From assembly GCA_003164305.1 (NCBI GenBank), contig PLSZ01000295.1, forward strand, positions 1 through 13,446: DNA of 13,446 nucleotides, written 5' to 3'. Below the pieces are notes generated by a model that saw only the letters and a list, made by a program, of their open reading frames with translations, made no database searches and was not told the origin of the DNA. The stretch is from Acetobacteraceae bacterium. Lineage in GTDB: Bacteria > Pseudomonadota > Alphaproteobacteria > Acetobacterales > Acetobacteraceae. The position numbers and the translations under genes were made by a program. Below, in pieces: positions 7,897 through 13,446 of the stretch (its first letter is position 1; each line of letters opens with the position of its first letter).

Positions 7897-9447
7897 ATGG
7901 CGACGCCGGGCGCCAACGCCGACGCCCGCGCCTGGCTGATTGAAGCCGATCGTCTGCACCACGCGAAACAACTGGGCCCGGCGGCAGAGCATTACCGTCA
8001 GGCTTTGGCACGCGATTCCGGCTTGTTCGACGCCTGGTATGGACTGGGATTCGCTCAGGGACGGGCCGGCGAGCATGGCGAAGCGGTGGAGGCGCTGCGG
8101 CGAGCGCTGACGTCAAAGCCCGACGCGGTCCGGCTGCGCGTCAATCTGGGCGAGTCGCTGTTCGCGCTCGGGCATGTTTCCGACGCCAATCGCGAATATG
8201 AGCGTGCCATCCGGGAAGGGGACGCCCAGTCGCGGGAGTTGGCGATGCGGAATGTCGCGTGCATCGCGCCGGGCGATCCGGCGATGGACAATGCCGCCAT
8301 TCTGAGCGCCCGGCGGCGATGGGCGGAGGCGCGCGGCATCCGGCCGCGGCGGCCCGATTGGCCGCCGGGCAAAAAAATCCGGGTGGGCTACGTGAGTTCG
8401 TTCTTTGGCGCGGCGAACTGGATGAAGATGTTCATGGGCGCGATCAACGCCCACGACCGGGACCGGTTCGAGGTGCATCTGATCGCTTTCGGGGCGGTGC
8501 CGTCCGCCGAGGCGGGGTATCGCGATCATCCGGATGACCGCGTCTGGGACGTCGGCGATATCTCCAACGCCGAGCTGGCAGGCCACATCGAGGACGCGAA
8601 GCTGGATGTCCTGGTCGATCTGAATGGCTACAGCGATACGGATCGTATGCCGGTGTTGTCGCATCGGGCCGCGCCCGTGCAGATCGGTTGGGCGAACATG
8701 TACGCGACCACGGGGTTCGCGACGGTCGACTGCGTGATCGGCGATGCCTGGACCATTCCTCCGGAGGAGGAGCGGTTCTGCATCGAGCGGGTGCGGCGCG
8801 TGCCGACGACTTACATGGCGTTCGACGTGTTCCATCCGGTGCCGGACGTGGTGCCTCCGCCGTGGCTTCGGACCGGGCATGTCACGTTCGGCAGCCTGAT
8901 GTCGGCGTATAAGATCACCAATCCGGTCATCGCGGCGTGGACGGCGATACTGCGGGGCGTGCCGGGGGCTCGGCTGCTGTTGCGCAACCGGGCGCTGGAT
9001 CAGGCGTCCAACCGGGCCGATTTCCTGGCGCGATTCGCGGCGCATGGGATCGACACGGCGCGGCTGACGCTGGAGGGCGGTGGCCCGCATCTGGAGTTCC
9101 TGGGCACCTACGACCGGATCGACATCGCGCTGGACGCGTTCCCGTATAACGGCGGAACCAGCACGGCCGAGGCACTGTGGCAGGGCGTGCCTTTGCTGAC
9201 CTTCGACGGCGATCGGTGGGCGGCGCGAACCAGCCGCTCGATTTTGATGGCGGCGGGATTGGGCGAGTGGGTCGCGGCGGATGAGGCCGGGTTCGTGGCG
9301 CTGGCGATCAGGCTTGGGCGGGCGCCGGAAGATTTGGCGGCGATCCGAAGCGGGCTGCGGGAGCGGGTCGCGGCCAGTCCGGCGTGCGATACCGGCGCGT
9401 TGTGCCGGGCCTTGGAGGCGATCTATCGCGAGGAAGCGGGAATGTGA
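7897..9447 (+). CDS. TPR-repeat and OGT-like (GT41, SPINDLY-type) glycosyltransferase
   Basis: This 516-residue soluble protein resembles O-linked GlcNAc transferases. Residues about 11-110 form three TPR-like helix pairs (for example AAEHYRQALARDSG and AVEALRRALTSKPD). The two-lobed catalytic region (about 158-512) shows KKIRVGYVSS, DVLVDLNGYSDTDR, HRAAPVQIGWANMYATTG, DCVIGDAWTIPPEE, then FGSLMSAYKITNP with Lys339, ALDAFPYNGGTSTAEALWQG and GDRWAARTSRSIL. Lys339 aligns with the lysine that contacts the UDP-sugar phosphates in human OGT (Lys842). The histidine found in most members after the first beta-strand (human His498, GNHPTSH) is replaced: here the segment reads FGAANWMKM. It may therefore use another base, another sugar, or glycosylate poorly. 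No signal peptide is seen, so it acts in the cytoplasm. The ATG abuts the adk stop with no clear Shine-Dalgarno of its own. It is an unusual insertion between adk and rpsM. Confidence 0.87.
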   Translation: MATPGANADARAWLIEADRLHHAKQLGPAAEHYRQALARDSGLFDAWYGLGFAQGRAGEHGEAVEALRRALTSKPDAVRLRVNLGESLFALGHVSDANREYERAIREGDAQSRELAMRNVACIAPGDPAMDNAAILSARRRWAEARGIRPRRPDWPPGKKIRVGYVSSFFGAANWMKMFMGAINAHDRDRFEVHLIAFGAVPSAEAGYRDHPDDRVWDVGDISNAELAGHIEDAKLDVLVDLNGYSDTDRMPVLSHRAAPVQIGWANMYATTGFATVDCVIGDAWTIPPEEERFCIERVRRVPTTYMAFDVFHPVPDVVPPPWLRTGHVTFGSLMSAYKITNPVIAAWTAILRGVPGARLLLRNRALDQASNRADFLARFAAHGIDTARLTLEGGGPHLEFLGTYDRIDIALDAFPYNGGTSTAEALWQGVPLLTFDGDRWAARTSRSILMAAGLGEWVAADEAGFVALAIRLGRAPEDLAAIRSGLRERVAASPACDTGALCRALEAIYREEAGM

Positions 9448-9503
9448 GTTCGGGGCATCGGTCGAGGGCCTGTGTCTGGCCTGGCATGCAAGGCTGCACC
9501 ACG

Positions 9504-9625
9504 GAGGTCGCGGAGGGCCCTGAGGACGCGGAGGAAGAATTTGGCGCTTCGCGCGGGCGCCTCGCCGACACCACGCGCAGCGCCATAACTTGCTTCTCCG
9601 CGTCCTTTGAGACCTCCGCGACCTC
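9504..9625. repeat. 122-base imperfect palindrome built from CGCGGAGG units (MITE/REP-like)
   Basis: The left arm 9504-9539 and the right arm 9590-9625 are inverted copies matching at 29 of 36 positions. These include 13 in a row (GAGGTCGCGGAGG) and 10 in a row (GGACGCGGAG). A second, inner pair, 9542-9553 with 9574-9585 (TGGCGCTTCGCG and its complement), matches at 11 of 12. The whole could fold as one long hairpin with a loop of about 20 bases. Each arm also carries the near-direct repeat GG(T/A)CGCGGAG. This style of CACGGAGG-type palindrome is known as a dispersed intergenic repeat in several bacterial groups. No transposase is present, so if mobile it is non-autonomous. It may end transcription coming from the OGT-like gene. 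Confidence 0.75.
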
Positions 9626-9761
9626 GGCGTTATGCCCTTGCTGCCTTGCGTTGCCTGAAATCCCCGGGACCTCGCGGGATCACTCGCCGTGCCAGAGGCG
9701 CCGGTTCCTCGCACTGACCCCTTGAATCCCCCCTCCCAACCCCAAAATCTCGACTCGGCGA

Positions 9762-9789
9762 TTGACCCGGCCAATTCGCCGTGTATAGT
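9762..9789 (+). promoter_or_regulatory. Sigma70-type promoter of the rpsM-rpsK-rpoA-rplQ operon
   Basis: TTGACC (9762-9767) matches five of six positions of the -35 box. TATAGT (9784-9789) matches five of six of the -10 box. The spacer is 16 bases. Transcription would begin near 9796-9798, giving a leader of about 90 bases before rpsM. This is the best promoter-like sequence on the + strand of the window and sits where the separated operon would need one. Confidence 0.75.
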
Positions 9790-9802
9790 CCGCCCCCTTG
9801 GC

Positions 9803-9825
9803 GCACTCCCCGCACGGGGCAGTGC
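9803..9825 (+). promoter_or_regulatory. Strong hairpin at the very start of the rpsM leader
   Basis: GCACT plus CCCC (9803-9811) pairs with GGGG (9816-9819) and AGTGC (9821-9825), around a GCAC loop and with a single bulged C at 9820. It would form within the first bases of the transcript from the 9762-9789 promoter. A T5 run occurs only at 9836-9840, eleven bases after the stem, so it is not a classical terminator. It could stabilise the mRNA or act as a regulatory fold. Confidence 0.55.
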
Positions 9826-9844
9826 CGCTTATGCATTTTTCGGC

Positions 9845-9866
9845 GGATGACAGCCTCGTGTCATCC
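9845..9866 (+). promoter_or_regulatory. Second leader hairpin just upstream of the rpsM ribosome binding site
   Basis: GGATGACA (9845-9852) and TGTCATCC (9859-9866) form a perfect 8-bp stem with a GCCTCG loop. It ends ten bases before the AGGAG Shine-Dalgarno at 9877, so it leaves the site open but could serve as a protein-binding or attenuation element. No family is recognised. Confidence 0.55.
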
Positions 9867-9876
9867 CCGGACCGAC

Positions 9877-9881
9877 AGGAG
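9877..9881 (+). promoter_or_regulatory. rpsM ribosome binding site that selects the GTG start at 9888
   Basis: AGGAG is six bases before GTG 9888, the codon that begins the canonical S13 sequence ARIAGVNIP. An in-frame ATG at 9882 directly touches the AGGAG and so has no usable spacing. Confidence 0.85.
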
Positions 9882-9887
9882 ATGGGC

Positions 9888-10265
9888 GTGGCGCGAATTG
9901 CCGGCGTGAATATTCCGACCAACAAGCGTGTGTTGATCGGTCTGCGATACATTTATGGCATCGGACCGAGCAAGGCCGCTGAAATCTGCGGCAAGCTCAG
10001 CATTCCCGATGACCGCCGGGTAAACCAGCTTTCCGATGACGAAGTGCTGCGGATCCGCGAACTGATCGACCGTGACTATCAGGTCGAGGGCGACAAGCGG
10101 CGTGAAGTCGCGATGAACATCAAGCGGCTGATGGATCTGGGCTGCTATCGCGGATTGCGGCACCGCAAGGGCCTGCCGGTTCGCGGCCAGCGCACGCACA
10201 CCAATGCGCGGACGCGCAAAGGCAAGGCGGTCGCGATCGCGGGCAAAAAGAAAGTCACCAAGTAG
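9888..10265 (+). CDS. rpsM: 30S ribosomal protein S13
   Basis: S13 sits in the head of the small subunit, contacts 16S rRNA and the P-site tRNA, and forms bridges to the large subunit. From GTG at 9888 it has 125 residues, normal for the family. It opens with [14 protein letters not shown], followed by the helix-two-turns-helix segment [15 protein letters not shown] and the extended basic tail with the family signature [18 protein letters not shown], ending GKKKVTK. It is the first gene of the rpsM-rpsK-rpoA-rplQ operon and has its own promoter and structured leader. In gamma- and betaproteobacteria this operon also contains rpsD, whose product S4 represses it; rpsD is absent here, as usual in Alphaproteobacteria. 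Feedback control, if any, must therefore use another protein. Confidence 0.98.
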   Translation: MARIAGVNIPTNKRVLIGLRYIYGIGPSKAAEICGKLSIPDDRRVNQLSDDEVLRIRELIDRDYQVEGDKRREVAMNIKRLMDLGCYRGLRHRKGLPVRGQRTHTNARTRKGKAVAIAGKKKVTK

Positions 10266-10340
10266 GGACACTCGTCCGTTCGGATTCTGGATGCCGCGTG
10301 AGGATTTCGCGCGCGGCCGGTACATGGAGCACAACAGACA

Positions 10341-10736
10341 ATGGCGAAACCCGCCGCGGCAGCGCGCCCGCGCCGCAAGGAAAGAAAGAACATCACCTCA
10401 GGCGTGGCCCATGTGGCGGCGACCTTCAACAACACGGTAATCACGATCACGGACGCGCAAGGCAATGCCATCGCGTGGTCCTCCGCCGGCAGTCAGGGCT
10501 TCAAGGGCAGCCGGAAATCCACGCCGTACGCCGCGCAGGTGGCGGCCGAGGACGCGGGCAAGAAGGCGCGCGAACACGGCATGGAAACGCTGGACATCGA
10601 GGTCAGCGGCCCAGGCTCGGGGCGGGAGAGTGCGTTGCGCGCGCTGCAGGCGGTTGGGTTTCAGGTCAACGCGATCCGCGACATGACGCCGATCCCGCAT
10701 AATGGCTGCCGGCCGCGGAAGCGGCGGCGGGTCTGA
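10341..10736 (+). CDS. rpsK: 30S ribosomal protein S11
   Basis: S11 lies on the platform of the small subunit near the E site and helps shape the mRNA exit path. The 131 residues show the family pattern throughout: [20 protein letters not shown], the loop [20 protein letters not shown], the helix [29 protein letters not shown], and the conserved end [15 protein letters not shown]. The ATG at 10341 is preceded by GGAG at a rather long spacing of 11 bases. The gap from rpsM is 75 bases with no terminator, so the two genes share a transcript. Nothing unusual is seen in the protein. Confidence 0.98.
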   Translation: MAKPAAAARPRRKERKNITSGVAHVAATFNNTVITITDAQGNAIAWSSAGSQGFKGSRKSTPYAAQVAAEDAGKKAREHGMETLDIEVSGPGSGRESALRALQAVGFQVNAIRDMTPIPHNGCRPRKRRRV

Positions 10737-10761
10737 TCTTTCAGTCCGCGCCCATGCCCAA

Positions 10762-10778
10762 GGGGCGGTGGGGGGCGG
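10762..10778 (+). other. G-rich tract in the rpsK-rpoA spacer (possible two-tetrad G-quadruplex)
   Basis: The stretch GGGG-C-GG-T-GGGGGG-C-GG offers four or more G-runs of at least two with one-base loops, about 65 bases before the rpoA start. It would be on the mRNA strand and could slow ribosomes or fold between the two genes. Such tracts also arise by chance in GC-rich DNA. Confidence 0.35.
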
Positions 10779-10842
10779 ACGTGGCTTTGGCGGTTCGATG
10801 CCGCCCGTGCCGGTATGCGGCGCGAACAATATCAGGTGTGAC

Positions 10843-11874
10843 ATGAGACAGAGCGCGGTTATTCAGCGGAACTGGCAGTCCCTGATCAAGCCCGAGAAAC
10901 TCGAGGTCGAGCCGGGCGCCGATCCGGCGCGCGTGGCGACCATCATCGCCGAGCCGCTGGAACGCGGTTTCGGCATGACCCTCGGCAACGCGATCAGGCG
11001 GATTTTGCTGTCGTCCTTGCAGGGCGCGGCGGTGACGGCCGTGCAAATCGACGGCGTTTTGCACGAGTTCAGCTCGATCGCCGGTGTGCGCGAAGACGTC
11101 ACCGACATTGTGCTGAACATCAAGCAACTGGCGCTGCGGATGCATGGCGAGGGGCCGAAGCGGATGACGCTGACGGCCGTCGGACCCGGCGAAGTCAAGG
11201 CCGGACAGATCCAGGCCGGGCATGACATCGACATCATGAACCCGGAACTGGTGATCTGCACGCTCGACGACGGGGCGAAGCTCGGTATGGAGTTCACGGT
11301 CAATCTGGGCAAGGGCTACCAGCCGTCCAGCGTGAACCGGCCGGAAGACGCGCCGATCGGATTGATCCCGGTCGACTCGATCTACTCGCCGGTGCGCCGG
11401 GTGTCGTATCGCGTCGATCCGACCCGCGTGGGTCAGGTCACCGACTATGACAAGCTGCTGCTGACGGTTGAAACGAACGGCGCGGTGACGCCTGAGGACT
11501 CGGTCGCTCTCGCGGCGCGCATCCTGCAGGATCAGTTGCAGTTGTTCATCAACTTCGATGAGCCGCAGCAAATCCGGTCGGAGGAGCCGCGTGACGATCT
11601 GCCGTTCAACCGCAACCTGTTGCGCAAGGTAGACGAGTTGGAGCTGTCGGTGCGTTCGGCCAACTGCCTGAAGAACGATAACATCGTCTATATCGGCGAT
11701 CTTGTGCAGAAGTCCGAACAAGAGATGTTGCGGACGCCGAACTTCGGCCGCAAGTCGCTGAATGAGATCAAGGAGGTGCTGACCTCCATGGGCCTGTCGC
11801 TCGGCATGACCGTGCCGACCTGGCCGCCGGAAAACATTGAGGAACTGGCGAAGCGGCTGGAAGAGCCGTTCTGA
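10843..11874 (+). CDS. rpoA: DNA-directed RNA polymerase subunit alpha
   Basis: Alpha dimerises to nucleate assembly of core RNA polymerase and its C-terminal domain contacts UP elements and activators. From ATG at 10843 the protein has 343 residues. The N-terminal domain (1 to about 235) includes [16 protein letters not shown], the dimerisation signature [20 protein letters not shown] and [17 protein letters not shown]. After a linker, the C-terminal domain starts near 264 with [16 protein letters not shown]; Arg271 corresponds to Escherichia coli Arg265, the main DNA-contact residue. It continues with [16 protein letters not shown]. An AGG lies six bases before the ATG. The frame stays open upstream to 10702, overlapping rpsK, but that Gly-rich extension is not part of the family. 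The 106-base spacer after rpsK carries a G-rich tract. rplQ follows after 22 bases. Confidence 0.98.
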   Translation: MRQSAVIQRNWQSLIKPEKLEVEPGADPARVATIIAEPLERGFGMTLGNAIRRILLSSLQGAAVTAVQIDGVLHEFSSIAGVREDVTDIVLNIKQLALRMHGEGPKRMTLTAVGPGEVKAGQIQAGHDIDIMNPELVICTLDDGAKLGMEFTVNLGKGYQPSSVNRPEDAPIGLIPVDSIYSPVRRVSYRVDPTRVGQVTDYDKLLLTVETNGAVTPEDSVALAARILQDQLQLFINFDEPQQIRSEEPRDDLPFNRNLLRKVDELELSVRSANCLKNDNIVYIGDLVQKSEQEMLRTPNFGRKSLNEIKEVLTSMGLSLGMTVPTWPPENIEELAKRLEEPF

Positions 11875-11896
11875 GCCATCTGAGGGGATTTGAACC

Positions 11897-12319
11897 ATGC
11901 GTCACGGGGTAGCCGGCCGGAAGCTCGGCGTCACATCCACCCATCGCCTCGCGATGTTCCGCAATCTGGCGCATGCGCTGATCAAGCATGAGCAGATCAC
12001 CACGACGTTGCCGAAGGCGAAGGAACTCCGCCCGGTAGCGGAGAAGCTGATCACACTGGGCAAGAAAGGCGGGCTGGCGAATCGCCGGCTGGCGCACGCG
12101 CAATTGCGCGACGACGTGATCGTGAACAAGCTGTTCACCACGCTGGCGGAACGTTACCAGAGCCGTGCTGGTGGCTATTGCCGGGTATTGAAGGCCGGTG
12201 TTCGTTACGGTGACGCGGCGGACATGGCGGTGATCGAGCTGGTCGATCGCGATCCGTCGGCCAAGGGGCTGGACAGCGGGCCGGTGCAGGAGCGGGCCGA
12301 GGAAGAGACCGAGGTCTGA
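11897..12319 (+). CDS. rplQ: 50S ribosomal protein L17
   Basis: L17 binds 23S rRNA near the polypeptide exit tunnel. The 140 residues begin [20 protein letters not shown], continue with [20 protein letters not shown] and [18 protein letters not shown], and contain the later [20 protein letters not shown] segment. An acidic tail ([10 protein letters not shown]) closes it, common in alphaproteobacterial L17. A GAGGGGA Shine-Dalgarno lies about nine bases before the ATG, and the gene follows rpoA by 22 bases. It is the last gene of the operon: a strong intrinsic terminator stands 31 bases after its stop. Confidence 0.98.
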   Translation: MRHGVAGRKLGVTSTHRLAMFRNLAHALIKHEQITTTLPKAKELRPVAEKLITLGKKGGLANRRLAHAQLRDDVIVNKLFTTLAERYQSRAGGYCRVLKAGVRYGDAADMAVIELVDRDPSAKGLDSGPVQERAEEETEV

Positions 12320-12350
12320 TCCCGGACAGTTCCATTCTATCTGGATTTGC

Positions 12351-12387
12351 GAGATAGCCGGGACCGTGTCCCGGCTATTTTCGTTTC
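12351..12387 (+). terminator. Intrinsic terminator of the rpsM-rplQ operon
   Basis: ATAGCCGGGAC (12354-12364) and GTCCCGGCTAT (12368-12378) form a perfect 11-bp stem around a CGT loop, followed by the T-rich run TTTCGTTTC. The stem can be lengthened by up to three weaker pairs. It lies just after rplQ and before a gene on the opposite strand, as expected for the end of the operon. On the - strand no T-tract follows, so it is mainly one-directional. Confidence 0.92.
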
Positions 12388-12399
12388 TGCCTCAGGCTA

Positions 12400-13446
12400 T
12401 CACGATTTCTTGTCGGCACGGTCGGGTTTGTCGCCCGCCGCGCGAAGGCTGGTGAGATTGGTCAGGATGCCGAACCAGAATTGCGCGCCCAGTGAAATGG
12501 CGAGGGCGGTGACAATCCAGCCAAGGATGGTCCAGGCCTTGGGTGCCCAGAGCTGGCATGCATTGGGCGAGATTTTGTCGATGACAGGCGGAAACGGTTT
12601 CACGCAGCCGAACCGGTCCGCGTGCGGCCCTCGGCCGATCGGCAGGCTCTGCTGGTCGATGAGTTTCTGAACCGTCGTCAGACTCGACCTGGTCGGGCAG
12701 TTCGCCGCGGCGGGAGCGGCGGCCTTGTTCGCGTCGGTGCTCGCGGCATCCTCGGGCGCCGCGCTCGCGCAAGCGAAGAAGCTATCCTTGTTGTCGGCCA
12801 CGAACTTCGCGGCGCCAGCCGAGATCGCGCCGCTCACCGCTGGTTCGTCCCAGAACATGCGCGCCAACTGGATCGAGTTGACGTTCATCACGACCGCGGT
12901 GATCAGGCCAAGCAGGAGCATCACGTACTGGCTGAATCGTTTGTAGATGCCGCCCAAACGCTCCATCGAATCGTCAAACCAGTTTTCGATACGTGTCCGC
13001 AATTTATCCAGATCGTTGGCGCCAGAGCTGATAAACGCGAGCAGTGTCTTCTTCAGGTCGCCATCTGGCAGGTTGTTGATGGCGTTCCGCGCCTGCGTGA
13101 AACCGGTATCCACCGAACCGTCTGTCAGGTACGAGAGCAATGCACTCGCGAAGTCTCGGGATGGAACGTAGGACGGTAGGCTGCTCGGGGTTCCGACCAA
13201 TAACGGATGTTGCTGCAGGGTAGCGATCCCCATCGCTGGGCGAAGCGCGTTCGAGACTGACCTGGCGGTTGCTCCCGGCGCGCCCGCCGCCGTGTCGATG
13301 AGGGCGCGTAAATTGGCATGCGCCGTCACCGTCTGAGCCGCCGGAGCCGCGCCGGGCGCGAGGATATTCCTGATCGCTCCCCAAATCTTCGCCGACGCGT
13401 TGATGACGGCGCATAGAACCCGATAAACAGGCGCTGTTTTCGCGGC
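12400..13446 (-). CDS. Uncharacterised bacterial membrane protein, 5' end outside window
   Basis: The frame is open from the right edge to TGA at 12400, giving 348 codons without an internal stop. The first possible start inside the window, GTG at 13329, has no Shine-Dalgarno and lies within a plausible continuing protein, so the true N-terminus is probably beyond the edge. I recognise the pattern of a widespread uncharacterised family: SYVPSRDFASALLSYL, the amphipathic stretch KLRTRIENWFDDSMERLGG with YKRFSQYVMLLLGLITAVVM, then NVNSIQLARMFWDEP. Near the end comes another membrane helix, ILGWIVTALAISLGAQFWFG, with a short charged tail (KPDRADKKS). Homologues usually have another N-terminal helix. 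Between the two helices lies a soluble region with an Ala-rich low-complexity segment and four cysteines, possibly periplasmic and disulfide-linked. No function is known. It converges on the rplQ terminator. Confidence 0.75.
   Translation of the reverse strand, partial: AAKTAPVYRVLCAVINASAKIWGAIRNILAPGAAPAAQTVTAHANLRALIDTAAGAPGATARSVSNALRPAMGIATLQQHPLLVGTPSSLPSYVPSRDFASALLSYLTDGSVDTGFTQARNAINNLPDGDLKKTLLAFISSGANDLDKLRTRIENWFDDSMERLGGIYKRFSQYVMLLLGLITAVVMNVNSIQLARMFWDEPAVSGAISAGAAKFVADNKDSFFACASAAPEDAASTDANKAAAPAAANCPTRSSLTTVQKLIDQQSLPIGRGPHADRFGCVKPFPPVIDKISPNACQLWAPKAWTILGWIVTALAISLGAQFWFGILTNLTSLRAAGDKPDRADKKS

Larger units (their letters stand above)
9448..9887. other. 440-base gene-free gap: palindromic element, promoter and leader of the rpsM operon
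   Basis: This gap separates the OGT-like gene from rpsM. It holds a 122-base near-palindrome (9504-9625), about 135 bases with no visible signal (9626-9761), a sigma70-like promoter (9762-9789), two hairpins in the leader (9803-9825 and 9845-9866) and the rpsM Shine-Dalgarno (9877-9881). Open frames across it exist on both strands but show no family resemblance and follow the symmetry of the palindrome. Confidence 0.7.

Noticed and set aside
8113..9774. 553-codon open frame on the - strand opposite the OGT-like gene
   Set aside because: It is rich in Arg/His/Pro/Gln as expected for an antisense shadow of GC-rich coding DNA, and the + strand carries a clear family match.
9803..9840. Intrinsic terminator ahead of rpsM
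   Set aside because: The stem is strong, but the T5 run begins eleven bases after it and the whole lies downstream of the promoter, so a leader fold is the better reading.
9798..9887. Longer rpsM open frame with an extra 30 residues
   Set aside because: The extension spans the leader hairpins and has no S13 similarity. The AGGAG at 9877-9881 points to GTG 9888.
10702..10842. In-frame upstream extension of rpoA starting at ATG 10702
   Set aside because: It overlaps the rpsK end, is Gly-rich low complexity, and does not match RpoA N-termini. ATG 10843 with its nearby AGG gives the canonical start.
10741..11898. 385-codon open frame on the - strand opposite rpoA
   Set aside because: Antisense shadow of rpoA; no family pattern and biased Arg/His/Gln composition.
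1..13446. CRISPR array, tRNA, rRNA, transposase, integrase or phage genes
   Set aside because: I found no regularly spaced direct repeats, no cloverleaf-like sequence with conserved tRNA loops, and no proteins of those families.

Overview
The window is about 13.4 kb of GC-rich DNA, most likely from an alphaproteobacterium. Its core is the distal part of the conserved ribosomal-protein super-operon: rplO, secY, adk, rpsM, rpsK, rpoA, rplQ. Three traits point to Alphaproteobacteria: adk follows secY, no rpmJ or infA lies before rpsM, and no rpsD lies between rpsK and rpoA. Protein and repeat style suggest Rhodospirillales, perhaps Acetobacteraceae, but that is an impression and not a proof.

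Layout on the + strand. The 3' part of rplO (1-421) enters from the left edge. Normally secY would follow within a few hundred bases. Here rplO and secY are separated by about 5.5 kb holding four genes on the - strand. Read in their own direction these are a GT-C-type membrane glycosyltransferase (3691-5418), an acyltransferase-3 membrane protein (2297-3562), an Asp/Glu-racemase-family enzyme (1308-2045) and a periplasmic amino-acid-type solute-binding protein (443-1288). A 490-base gap (5419-5908) with a cluster of palindromes leads into secY (5909-7246). secY overlaps adk (7243-7896) by 4 bases, and adk abuts a TPR plus OGT-like (GT41) glycosyltransferase (7897-9447). A second gene-free stretch (9448-9887) holds a 122-base near-palindrome, a good sigma70-type promoter and two leader hairpins. 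It precedes rpsM-rpsK-rpoA-rplQ (9888-12319), which ends in a strong intrinsic terminator. Convergent to it on the - strand is a large uncharacterised membrane protein (12400-13446) that runs off the right edge.

How the parts fit together. The + strand genes make ribosomal proteins L15, S13, S11 and L17, the RNA polymerase alpha subunit, the Sec translocon channel and adenylate kinase. The additions are of two kinds: envelope or glycan-modifying membrane enzymes (GT-C transferase, acyltransferase 3, OGT-like protein), and a small amino-acid uptake and racemisation pair. The insertions imply that the usual single operon is split here into at least three transcription units: ...rplO; secY-adk-OGT-like; and rpsM-rpsK-rpoA-rplQ.

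I found no CRISPR array, tRNA, rRNA, transposase, integrase or recognisable defence system. The unusual content is the architecture of the ribosomal cluster, the divergent OGT-like protein translationally linked to adk, and the palindromic intergenic elements.
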